Shown here piece after piece: positions 7,801 to 13,990 of a DNA stretch of 13,990 nucleotides. Numbering within the stretch: position 1 is the first letter of the stretch; each line of letters begins with the position of its first letter. Source of the DNA: Proteobacteria bacterium UBA6729 (GTDB taxonomy: Bacteria > Pseudomonadota > Gammaproteobacteria > Porifericomitales > Porifericomitaceae); the NCBI GenBank assembly GCA_002454015.1, contig DKIB01000060.1, forward strand, positions 187 to 14,176. The letters are read 5' to 3'. The position numbers and the translations under genes were made by a program. The notes under the pieces are model-generated. The model had not been told where the DNA came from and did no database searches. It saw only the letters and a list, made by a program, of their open reading frames with translations.

Positions 7801-10257
7801 GGGATCCCGATACGCAGTGATCCGCCTGCGAGGGTAGTTCGGACAACCGCTCTGTGCCTGGCGATCATGCCCGGAATAGGCATGATAACCATCCTGGGTG
7901 GTGCCCACGATCGAAAAACCAAAAAGATGTCCTCCAGCACTACTGAACGCCACCAACTGTGTTCTCACATTGATCGTCCCGGCCCCGGGGTCGTAAGTAT
8001 AATCCAGCACCCCCCAGAGGTCCTGATCAAAGTCGCCACCCGCAACACCATCCTCATAGCTGATAAAATATTTGCCCACGTATGTCCCTGGATTCCCTGC
8101 GACCTCCTGATGCGGTGTCACCACCAGAAATTCCATAACCTGCCCGGCATTGATGCCAGTGCAGCTGGAGCAGGAGCCCCTTTCTCCCGAATAGATTGGC
8201 AGGATCACAACTGGAAAACTGGACGGATCCATCGGGTCGGGAATCCGAATGGCGGGGACATCCGGGGACAGATCAACCGCCAAAAAGTTTATGCTCTGTT
8301 CTCCATCTACATCCGTGCGCAGATCGTTGATGTGTGCCCAATAGGCCAGACCTGCTGAATAATAACTGCCTTCTGTCGTCGGGGCCTCCGGGCACAGGCC
8401 CCGAACATCGGCCAACCTGTTCACAACCCTCGGGGCACAGTAACCATCCGCAGCTGTCGTGGCGGTTACCCAGGAATTTCCATTGATCTGCTCCAGGCGA
8501 CCAATATCATTGGTTGCTCCTCTTACGTCTGTCAGCCGGAGCCTGCCCCCTGTATAGACGGTATCGGATATATTATCAGCATCCCAGTCTACAACGCCGG
8601 AGTTCAATACCAGTATGTTGGTTGGGGCACAGGCCCCCACTACATCATCGGGTACCAGATCTGCATTGCTGTACCCGGTAGAGGAGAAGGGTACATGAGA
8701 CAGTTCGTCCAACGCCCCGGCAGAAGACCGGCCTACCAGCAGGGGCTGAACAAGATTGGTTCCCGGCTGGGTCAGAAATGCATCAGCCGGGTCATAGGCT
8801 GCGGTCTCGGTACCCCCTACGATGTAGTTAACGGATTCCAAAAGAATCTCGGCCATCGGGTTGCCCCAACTTCTGCACTGCCCGTTATCATAGTCGGGGG
8901 CCTGGAACTCACAATCATCAGGACGATAGTTTCCATCCTGCATATCCCGGAAGGTGTTCGTGTAAGGAGCAGGTGCCCTGCCGAAAAAACGGCCAAATAC
9001 ACGCAATGCATCAAACGACTTCACAATATGCCCCGGCGATGCAGTACTGAAGGCCTTGAAGGTCCCGTCTGTACCTGTATTGATCTCACTGCCCAAACCA
9101 CTGATGGCCTTGCGCAACACACCACCACGCTGATTACTACTGTAGCTGCCCGTCAACAACCCAAACTTTGTCCCCCCTGCCTCCCCATACTGCTGTAACA
9201 CACCTATGGGCTTCCAGTTGCCGTCCGGATACTGCTTGCATCCCTCGTTGTTGTCTCCGTTTATCAGGGCGGCAACGCAAACCCGGACCCGAACCACCAG
9301 CTCTATATCATTCGGGATTACATAAGAGGCATCTCTGGTATTGCTGGCAACGAGGTTCGAGCCATTGAACCGAATTGCATCCCTGCCTATCTCTGGATCA
9401 TAGTTATGGGACCCGAGGCCGCTAAGGCTTGCAATATTGTCATTGCGCTGCCCGCGACTCTCCCGAGTCCCCCGATTCCGGCCAACCTCCACGCCGTGCT
9501 CCCAGCTACACTGCAGGCGTTCGTTGCTGGACCAGAGTCTGGCGTCCCGACGGACCCAGCGCAGCAGGGGAAGACCGGTATCAAAATGAGACAATACATC
9601 AAAACTCGGAGTGGTTCGGCAGAAGGACACCATTCCAGAGTTGTCATTACTGCCTGCACCATTTCTCGGGGTAGCCTGCGCAATGGCGGTATCACCGATC
9701 AGGGCCTTGGCAAAACTGTGTCCGTCTGCCGGCAAATGCGCTGACTGCAGAACGGTATCCGTGGCACTGTCCGTAGAACGCATACCGCCGTACAGGATCT
9801 TGCGTACTATATCTATTCGTACCATAGCTACCCAGTTCAGGAAATTCCCGCTCCAGCGGGCTCCCGCCGAGGCACTACAGACCCGGGTATAGGCCCCCAG
9901 GGCATCTTGAGGACTGAAGACAACCGGGACAAACAGGCGATCAGCATTGTCGTAGTTGTAGCACTTGTCCGGGTCGAAGTATCCGTAATAGGAGAAATTC
10001 TGCAGGTATCTGTGATCGGGGATGCCATCCCCGGTGATATCCGCAAAATCCGCATAGGCCTTGAAAAACAACCGGTGATCCCTGGAGGCTGCTATCAAAA
10101 AAGTGGCCTCCCCGGGCGCAGAGCTCCCGGCACTGGTAGCCAGAAACGGTGGCAGGGCAGCATAGTCCGCAGCCCGCGGGACGCTGTTTACCACCGCCAT
10201 CCCCTGGGTGGTTATGATAGACAGCAAGGCTGCCAGAACCGTACGATTTGTCGTCAT
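4831..10257 (-). CDS. pilY1: PilY1/PilC-family type IV pilus tip protein
   Basis: PilY1 sits at the pilus tip with the minor pilins. It promotes extension, counters PilT-driven retraction and can act in adhesion. This one has 1808 residues, well above the roughly 1160 of P. aeruginosa PilY1. A modest signal peptide ([21 protein letters not shown]) leads. The N-terminal half has family blocks such as [19 protein letters not shown] (about 136-158) and [20 protein letters not shown] (about 360-384), with no obvious vWA domain or MIDAS motif. The C-terminal PilC-type beta-propeller starts near 1203 with DYDGDGD, then [61 protein letters not shown] and [14 protein letters not shown]. Further calcium-loop-like segments lie near 72, 837, 938, 1051 and 1141. 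There are 20 cysteines. ATG 10257 is preferred over GTG 10263 because GAGAGG (10267-10272) is nine bases from it. The gap to pilX is 13 bases. Confidence 0.95.
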   Translation of the reverse strand: MTTNRTVLAALLSIITTQGMAVVNSVPRAADYAALPPFLATSAGSSAPGEATFLIAASRDHRLFFKAYADFADITGDGIPDHRYLQNFSYYGYFDPDKCYNYDNADRLFVPVVFSPQDALGAYTRVCSASAGARWSGNFLNWVAMVRIDIVRKILYGGMRSTDSATDTVLQSAHLPADGHSFAKALIGDTAIAQATPRNGAGSNDNSGMVSFCRTTPSFDVLSHFDTGLPLLRWVRRDARLWSSNERLQCSWEHGVEVGRNRGTRESRGQRNDNIASLSGLGSHNYDPEIGRDAIRFNGSNLVASNTRDASYVIPNDIELVVRVRVCVAALINGDNNEGCKQYPDGNWKPIGVLQQYGEAGGTKFGLLTGSYSSNQRGGVLRKAISGLGSEINTGTDGTFKAFSTASPGHIVKSFDALRVFGRFFGRAPAPYTNTFRDMQDGNYRPDDCEFQAPDYDNGQCRSWGNPMAEILLESVNYIVGGTETAAYDPADAFLTQPGTNLVQPLLVGRSSAGALDELSHVPFSSTGYSNADLVPDDVVGACAPTNILVLNSGVVDWDADNISDTVYTGGRLRLTDVRGATNDIGRLEQINGNSWVTATTAADGYCAPRVVNRLADVRGLCPEAPTTEGSYYSAGLAYWAHINDLRTDVDGEQSINFLAVDLSPDVPAIRIPDPMDPSSFPVVILPIYSGERGSCSSCTGINAGQVMEFLVVTPHQEVAGNPGTYVGKYFISYEDGVAGGDFDQDLWGVLDYTYDPGAGTINVRTQLVAFSSAGGHLFGFSIVGTTQDGYHAYSGHDRQAQSGCPNYPRRRITAYRDPYNTIANPVAIPACDSPHDNDGDGVADDRDGNSVPDVLFCSASNDRLVSGGNSNFGTGRIYPTRCDIYNDPSSVNPDGLDRIAPFYYPEVSHTFTIDSGSPNRLLERPLWYAAKYGGFRDANNNDRPDLQSEWDTSDIFGESGADGIPDNYFPIENPSQLPDALVRVFEQGGAVQRSASGTAAAVVANERQGIGAVFQALFEPTFTDTDGNTVAWSGSLHALFIDAEGFLREDGNGNGKLEGYDRDKVVELRYNQSAAETEVLVYNSSDAGVFMQSGSSTVSLSQLDSLWNARDALYEVTEPVIQAVYGDPRITRRYIITWLDKDYDGTPDGAGNSPTDEVVSFSQTTATSYYGWFNVATAQEGMDIINYIRGQEDANSRNRTADYDGDGDTEVLLLGDIINSSPVSVAEPGENYDLLAGDADYAQYRRYWRNRRQVVYIGANDGMIHAFNAGFYDSLDKAFYLDSSGETRHPLGAELWAYVPKSLLPYLKWLKAPNYNHTYFVDGTPRIFDAKIFTPDAKHAGGWGTVLVMGMRLGGSSYLNDFPVDTGDDQLTSPVPDSTPEDNVTFVSSYVVMDITDPENPPVLLAELNVDDSYATGRPGVVQIVRPAAGGIAAENKWYLLLGSGPGDLDTAAAVAGGVTPSPVRGHVYAYDLGALVSGLGTAVPAPKTYALSGTQGAFVGSFTTSDFDLDLQAEVVYFGTVGDADADDGDLWRLTVAENGSTGSWGSPFKLLTMDRPLFARPTIALDEEGARWVFGGTGRFMAGPDNDSVATQRLFGYIDPNDISSTSATQSVAVSTLKDVTDSVSLTNGQVRDANDASLVGFAVFRERVKDKGGWRLDYSSDATNPSERSLNPSSLLGEVLFNTAFTPPGLSTGVANACGSADIGSSRLIGVDFRSGVPHTIGVFGQQACTLAVCSSVIQESLGSIDLGAGLASAPSLHLGQPNQNAPGRVTVVVQQSTGEIQQIEGQGVTPVSSGELNWREFFE
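4845..4850 (-). promoter_or_regulatory. Ribosome binding site deciding the TTG start of pilE
   Basis: GGAGAG on the minus strand lies six bases upstream of the TTG at 4838 and within the last codons of pilY1. With no ATG or GTG in the short open stretch, it is the main support for the TTG start. Confidence 0.65.
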
Positions 10258-10270
10258 GATCACTGCCCTC

Positions 10271-10855
10271 TCAACGAATCACGTGCCTGAAATCCGCCCC
10301 GGTCAGGACGCGCGCACCCCGGTCAGAGGATCCTGCACTGCGGATATCAAAGAATATATGCCCGCCCCCGGCGGCGGTACCAAAGCCCAGACCCGCATAG
10401 CCCTCTGCGGTAGCCGCCCCGGTACCTGCCGCCAACTCCCGGTCCAGACGGGTCACATAAATATCGCCCGTACTACCTCGGCCCTCGTCATAGACAAAAT
10501 CCCGGGCGGCGCCCGTGAGAACGCCGAGCACTGCATTATTGTCTGCATACAACAATCCGGCCGCTGTGCCACTGTTGAGCACAATCACTCCTGCGGGGAG
10601 ACGCACCCCCACCCAGCCCCGTGCATCAACATGCGCATCCATCACCCCGCTTACCCGACGCCTGGCATTCTCGGAGACCTCAAAGGCCCTGCCCCGCTGG
10701 TTTGCATTGGTTCCGAGCTTGTAGTCCAGGGCCACGGTACGCATGGATACAATCGCCGCTACCGTCAAGGCCAGTAACAACACCATGGCAGTGAACAGGG
10801 CAATGCCTTCCTGCCCCTGCCGGGCCCCGGGCTGATCGTTGTGGATATTTTGCAT
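10271..10855 (-). CDS. pilX: PilX-family minor pilin
   Basis: This minor pilin has 194 residues. The 17-residue leader MQNIHNDQPGARQGQEG ends in Gly, followed by IALFTAMVLLLALTVAAIVSM. The residue at +5 is Thr rather than the usual Glu, as expected for tip pilins of the GspK/PilX sort, which need not pair with a preceding subunit. After the helix comes the PilX-like RTVALDYKLGTNANQRGRAFEVSENARRR region, recalling the N-cap of the family (membrane helix, then a segment with A-x-x-x-A-E-x-A-like spacing). It is 12 bases after pilW. AGGAGG (10864-10869) overlaps the pilW stop and is eight bases from the ATG. It is expected to form the pilus priming complex with FimU/FimT, PilV, PilW and PilY1. 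The remainder of the protein has no motif I recognise. Confidence 0.87.
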   Translation of the reverse strand: MQNIHNDQPGARQGQEGIALFTAMVLLLALTVAAIVSMRTVALDYKLGTNANQRGRAFEVSENARRRVSGVMDAHVDARGWVGVRLPAGVIVLNSGTAAGLLYADNNAVLGVLTGAARDFVYDEGRGSTGDIYVTRLDRELAAGTGAATAEGYAGLGFGTAAGGGHIFFDIRSAGSSDRGARVLTGADFRHVIR

Positions 10856-10867
10856 ATCTGCTTCCTC

Positions 10868-11896
10868 CTAGTTATCCGGACGCGCGTTGCGCAACTGCAC
10901 GCTACCAGAAAAAAGCCGCCGATGATGCTGCCGATCCGCAGCAGCTACCACATGTGCGTACTCATTGGCTGACCCGACACCCGGGGCGGTCAATGCATAG
11001 GTATTATCCGCAGCAGTGGTGGACAGAGCAATATCCTTCGCCCCGGCACGGATCAGCACTTCCAGATACGCCCCACGAACCTGTAGCCAGGGGTCTCCTC
11101 CCACCGCCAATGTATCCACCTGAGCCGGATTCAGATACTGCAAACTCCCCTGGGAGGTGGAAACCGGCTCATCCACCAGCAAGGTGAACTGTACACGCTC
11201 CACCCCCTTTACTGCCATGGCACTTACCATGCTGTTCCCCGAAAGAGCAGTTCGGTACAGGCCCACCTCCCCATTCAGAGAACCCGGGGTATAATAGGAT
11301 TGTCGGTAGACGTAGTTCGTCAATCCCAATCTTGTAGTATCTACCCCCAGCGGCCCTCCAGGGAAGGCGGTAGCCACGGCTCCCCTGAACAGTTCGGCGG
11401 GTTCCCCAAAACGGGCTCGAACCAGCAAAACCGTTAATGCACCCGCCGCTGTATCAGTCAGGCGATTTGCCTCCGCATAGCGGACCAGCAAACCATGACC
11501 TGCACTCGCCGGCCAGGTCCTTCTCGTCGTTGCGACACAGGCCCCGCCCGAGAGGTCTCCCGGCTCAATCACTGCCATACCCTGCAATGTCCCCATTGCT
11601 GCACCTGTATCTGAAACGGTACAATCGTTGGTTATTGCCGGGGCAGGAAAGGCACCAGAGGCACTCAGGCTCACCCCCCAATGATTGGCCATACGCATCT
11701 CGCGGAGGAGCAGCCCTATCGTATATCTGCCCTTCTCGTTCAAGGCATTCAATGAGCGTTGAATGCGGTAATTATGATTGGTATTTACCACAAATGTTAT
11801 CAACCCGGCCAAAACTATGCTCCAGACAGCGATGGCAACCAGCAACTCGACCAAACTCAGGCCCTGCTGCCTGGATAAAATGCCAGGAATTCCCAT
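10868..11896 (-). CDS. pilW: PilW-family minor pilin
   Basis: This minor pilin has 342 residues, a usual PilW size. The leader MGIPGILSRQQG is followed by LSLVELLVAIAVWSIVLAGLITFVV, with cleavage after Gly, Leu at +1 and Glu at +5. The segment after the helix (NHNYRIQRSLNALNEKGRYTIGLLLREMRMAN) is typical of PilW, where a polar helix with EKGRY-x-x-x-LL-x-x-x-MRMA recurs. Two starts are possible: GTG 11902, which overlaps the pilV stop, or ATG 11896. GGAGG at 11906-11910 is nine bases from the ATG but only three from the GTG, so the ATG is chosen. The stop TAG is embedded in the pilX ribosome binding site. It acts in the tip and priming complex with PilV, PilX and PilY1. Confidence 0.9.
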   Translation of the reverse strand: MGIPGILSRQQGLSLVELLVAIAVWSIVLAGLITFVVNTNHNYRIQRSLNALNEKGRYTIGLLLREMRMANHWGVSLSASGAFPAPAITNDCTVSDTGAAMGTLQGMAVIEPGDLSGGACVATTRRTWPASAGHGLLVRYAEANRLTDTAAGALTVLLVRARFGEPAELFRGAVATAFPGGPLGVDTTRLGLTNYVYRQSYYTPGSLNGEVGLYRTALSGNSMVSAMAVKGVERVQFTLLVDEPVSTSQGSLQYLNPAQVDTLAVGGDPWLQVRGAYLEVLIRAGAKDIALSTTAADNTYALTAPGVGSANEYAHVVAAADRQHHRRLFSGSVQLRNARPDN

Positions 11897-11898
11897 TT

Positions 11899-12447
11899 TC
11901 ACAGCCCTCCCCCCAACACTTCCAGGGTTGCATAGGTATAATCCTGTGCACTCCCGGGGGGATTGGTTTCCCGCCAGCCGACCTTGACCACCACGGCCGC
12001 CTGCCCTGCCCCGTCACATGCCCAATTCCAGGTCCCGGTGCCATACGCCGAATCTCCCGGGCTTGCATCCATGCAAACTATCCCCCGACCTTCGGGCAAT
12101 TCCGTCAATCGGGTCAACCAGCGAAACAAGACCAACTCCGCCACCGCCGATGGGGTGCAATCGGTTGCGTCATTCAGGCAGCTCACCTGATCGGTAAGCT
12201 GGGCCGCCGAATCTACCCCCATGTAATCGACAAAATTGTTCTCTTTCGCCAATTGATTGGCACGCATCTCCTCAACCATGCTGTAGGCATCCTGATAGGC
12301 CTGGGTACGCAAGGCAGAGATCCTGGTGTGTCGCATGCCACTGATCTGCAAACTCGCTATCGCCAGCATGCCTACAGAGAAAATCGTCACCGCCACCATC
12401 ACCTCTACCAGGGTAAATCCTCGCTGAGAACGCATTATTCGTACCAT
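11899..12447 (-). CDS. pilV: PilV-family minor pilin
   Basis: This minor pilin has 182 residues. The leader MVRIMRSQRG is followed by FTLVEVMVAVTIFSVGMLAIA, with cleavage after Gly, Phe at +1 and Glu at +5. SLQISGMRHTRISALRTQAYQDAYSMVEEMRAN follows, a hallmark of PilV (VEEMRAN before the variable domain). Cysteines in VSCLNDATDC, IVCMDAS and WNWACDGAG could form two disulfides. The ATG shares one base with the stop of the upstream GspH pilin gene (TGATG). GGAG at 12456-12459 is eight bases upstream, making 12447 preferable to the GTG at 12456. Translational coupling with both neighbours is likely. Confidence 0.92.
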   Translation of the reverse strand: MVRIMRSQRGFTLVEVMVAVTIFSVGMLAIASLQISGMRHTRISALRTQAYQDAYSMVEEMRANQLAKENNFVDYMGVDSAAQLTDQVSCLNDATDCTPSAVAELVLFRWLTRLTELPEGRGIVCMDASPGDSAYGTGTWNWACDGAGQAAVVVKVGWRETNPPGSAQDYTYATLEVLGGGL

Positions 12448-13091
12448 CACTGACACTCCGCAGTCTGGGCAGTCCCGACCCCGGGCACAGACCCCACTAC
12501 TGCCAACCCCGGCCCAACCGTCACCAGACGGTTCTCCGTCCCCTTCTCCCTGGGATCACAATAGACAAAACTCATGGGTGTATTCTGCTGTAGAACCGCT
12601 CCCTCCCGAAAATAAACGTCCCCGGTGCTACGGAAATAAATGATCCGATCCGCCCAACCCGTGGCCAAGGCAGCCCCTACCATGAAACGCCCCTGTCCGC
12701 TGATCGGCGGGTAAACCTTTACCAGACAATCTTCATCCTCAGCCATGGCATCGGTGCAATTTACAGCAGCGCCCTTCAACCCGAATGTCGTATCGGAATC
12801 CCTGAACACCGCCCAACCCTGATGATATCCAGCGGTACCTCCCCCATCACAGCTGCCCCCTGCATCAGTAGTCATACACAGCCCCACCCGGCGGCCCCGC
12901 TTGATGGATTCACTACGAGCCAGGGACACCGCACCACTGAAATCACTCAAAAAAGCCTCCCGGCGGTTGTTGAGCACAAGCTCGCGGAACCCGATGGCCC
13001 CCAGGGTCACCAGAATGGCGAGTATCGCCATGGTAATCATGAGCTCCACCAGGGTGAAGCCCTGCTGTTTGTGCATCCTCATGGGGGTCAT
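12447..13091 (-). CDS. GspH/FimT-family minor pilin (FimT or FimU)
   Basis: This is a prepilin of the GspH/FimT family. After the leader ending MRMHKQQG comes FTLVELMITMAILAILVTLGAIG, with cleavage after Gly, Phe at +1 and Glu at +5. Family-type sequence follows: FRELVLNNRREAFLSDFSGAVSLARSESIKRGRRV. A cysteine-containing C-terminal domain has WAVFRDSD, IIYFRSTGDVYF and SFVYCDPREKGTENRLV, matching GspH beta-strand motifs such as F-x-x-x-G-x-v. Three nearby ATGs (13091, 13082, 13076) are possible and none has a clear ribosome binding site. The longest is given, with 214 residues. P. aeruginosa has two such genes, fimT and fimU; only one is here, so I leave the symbol open. By its place before pilV and its likely role in the priming complex, FimU is the better functional guess. 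It is first in the operon. Confidence 0.9.
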   Translation of the reverse strand: MTPMRMHKQQGFTLVELMITMAILAILVTLGAIGFRELVLNNRREAFLSDFSGAVSLARSESIKRGRRVGLCMTTDAGGSCDGGGTAGYHQGWAVFRDSDTTFGLKGAAVNCTDAMAEDEDCLVKVYPPISGQGRFMVGAALATGWADRIIYFRSTGDVYFREGAVLQQNTPMSFVYCDPREKGTENRLVTVGPGLAVVGSVPGVGTAQTAECQ

Positions 13092-13185
13092 GATGGCAGG
13101 CGGGCAGGCTTGTGCAAGGGCTTTGCAGACTGAAGGTAGCAGTCGGGCGATAAACGGTTTGGGCATCCTGTAGACTGTTGCCGCT
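13092..13185. other. Divergent intergenic region between the pilin operon and thiO
   Basis: These 94 bases must hold the promoters of both the leftward pilin operon and the rightward thiO gene, unless thiO is read from elsewhere. I see no close sigma-70 match on either strand and no GG-N10-GC sigma-54 element. The best leftward candidate is a TG-C-TACCTT extended -10, without a good -35. I do not call a promoter. Confidence 0.4.
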
Positions 13186-13990
13186 ATGGGGGCACTGCAT
13201 AACCGGGGGGAGGGCGAGCGCTGTCTGGTCATCGGGGCCGGGATCATCGGCCTGTGCTGTGCCCGGGCGCTGCAACAGGCCGGTTGGTCCGTGGTAGTGA
13301 TCGATGCAGGACACAGCGGGGCCAGCAGCGCAGCGGGGGGGATACTCTGCCCGCTGTACCCTTGGCGCTGCCACCCGGCGGTACAGACCCTGGCACAGGA
13401 GGGGCAGACCCTGTACCCGGGGCTGGCAGCAGCGCTGCAGGCGGAGACCGGGCTGGCACCACGGTGGCGAAAGGTGGGCATGCTCATGCTGGACGAGTCG
13501 GAACATGCTGCTGCTGTGGCCTGGGCGGCTCAGCACGACGGCGCCGTGGAGCGGCTGTCTGCGGCGGCGGCGGTCGCCCTGCAGCCCGGGCTCCGGCCTG
13601 GCCCGGCCCTGTGGCTGTCCGGGGTGGCCTGCATAGATGTGCGCCGCCTGCTGCGGGGACTGGCTCGCAGTGTCACCCTGTATCCCACGGTTCGAGCCCG
13701 GGGCCTGGAGGTGGAGGAGGGGCGAGTGCAGGCCGTGTATACCGATCAGGGCAGGCTGCCCTGCTGCGTGGTATTGCTGGCAACCGGGGCTCGCAATCTG
13801 CTCCCGGGGAAGAGCTGTGTGCGTCCGGTGCGTGGGCAGATGATCGCCATGCGTCCGCAACAGCCCCTGCAGCGGGTGATACTGTCGGCGGGCCACTATC
13901 TGGTGCCGCGAGGGAAACTGGTGCTGGCGGGCAGCACGCTGGAGGAGGTGGGCTTTGATCAGCAGGTGACGCCGGGGGCGGCCCGCCTGT
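13186..13990 (+). CDS. thiO: ThiO-like FAD-dependent glycine/D-amino-acid oxidase, 3' end outside window
   Basis: The first 268 residues of a DAO-family flavoenzyme are present. ThiO oxidises glycine to iminoacetate/glyoxylate for the thiazole ring of thiamine; the broader D-amino-acid oxidase role is the alternative. The FAD-binding Rossmann motif is at the N terminus: CLVIGAGIIGLCCARAL (G17, G19, G22), followed by the acidic strand end VVVIDAG. GASSAAGGILCPLYPW is the usual loop that contacts FAD phosphate and substrate. Later, VVLLATGARN and VRPVRGQMIAM are characteristic of ThiO. The final visible part, HYLVPRGKLVLAGSTLEEVGFD, matches the family's substrate-side strand. An in-frame TAG at 13171-13173 limits the start, and ATG 13186 is the first start codon. 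No clear Shine-Dalgarno sequence is seen. It is divergent from the pilin operon, as at the P. aeruginosa pil locus. G+C is visibly higher than in the pilin genes. Confidence 0.88.
   Translation, partial: MGALHNRGEGERCLVIGAGIIGLCCARALQQAGWSVVVIDAGHSGASSAAGGILCPLYPWRCHPAVQTLAQEGQTLYPGLAAALQAETGLAPRWRKVGMLMLDESEHAAAVAWAAQHDGAVERLSAAAAVALQPGLRPGPALWLSGVACIDVRRLLRGLARSVTLYPTVRARGLEVEEGRVQAVYTDQGRLPCCVVLLATGARNLLPGKSCVRPVRGQMIAMRPQQPLQRVILSAGHYLVPRGKLVLAGSTLEEVGFDQQVTPGAARL

Noticed and set aside
6238..9198. Series of long plus-strand open frames opposite pilY1
   Set aside because: They lie in the codon-aligned antisense register of pilY1, where codon bias suppresses stops; none has a family motif or ribosome binding site.
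12447..13487. Longer 346-codon form of the GspH pilin
   Set aside because: The extra N-terminal 132 residues are low-complexity, cross the divergent thiO gene and precede a prepilin leader that must be near the N terminus.
1..13990. Mobile element, CRISPR array, tRNA or defence system
   Set aside because: No transposase, integrase, nuclease or regularly spaced repeat was seen; essentially all the sequence right of 517 belongs to the listed genes.

Overview
The window looks like chromosomal DNA of a hopanoid-producing gammaproteobacterium with type IV pili, possibly from the Chromatiales or a relative. This rests on three things: the protein families present, moderately high G+C, and a pilin/ispH/thiO neighbourhood known from Pseudomonas aeruginosa. 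I cannot name a genus. The window is almost fully coding and shows no insertion sequence, phage gene, CRISPR array, tRNA or rRNA.

Left part (1-3994, plus strand). Bases 1-369 hold no gene I can support. A near-consensus sigma-70 promoter (370-398) is followed by four tightly packed genes: hpnH (radical SAM adenosylhopane synthase), hpnM (MlaC-like periplasmic lipid-binding protein), an MlaA/VacJ-type outer-membrane lipoprotein, and ispH (last step of the MEP isoprenoid pathway). Together they suggest one transcript linking isoprenoid precursor supply, hopanoid side-chain extension and lipid movement across the envelope.

Middle and right part (13091-3991, minus strand). This is a minor-pilin operon transcribed leftward: fimT/fimU-like (GspH) - pilV - pilW - pilX - pilY1 - pilE-like pilin - DUF4124 protein. 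The genes overlap or are separated by at most 13 bases, and most have visible Shine-Dalgarno sequences. The products should form the priming and tip complex of a type IV pilus. PilY1 is large (1808 residues), with several Asp/Asn/Gly-rich calcium-binding-like loops and 20 cysteines. The operon runs into ispH head-on, and the two stop codons share three bases.

Right edge (13186-13990, plus strand). A thiO-like FAD-dependent glycine/D-amino-acid oxidase diverges from the pilin operon and runs off the window. Its base composition is visibly richer in G+C than the pilin operon.

The order thiO - fimT/fimU - pilVWX - pilY1 - pilE - ispH matches the P. aeruginosa locus. The difference is that ispH is preceded here by hopanoid and lipid-transport genes instead of ileS-lspA-fkpB. 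I found no clearly new biological system. The most interesting points are the hopanoid/lipid-transport/ispH operon, the architecture of PilY1, and the zero-spacing convergent operon ends.
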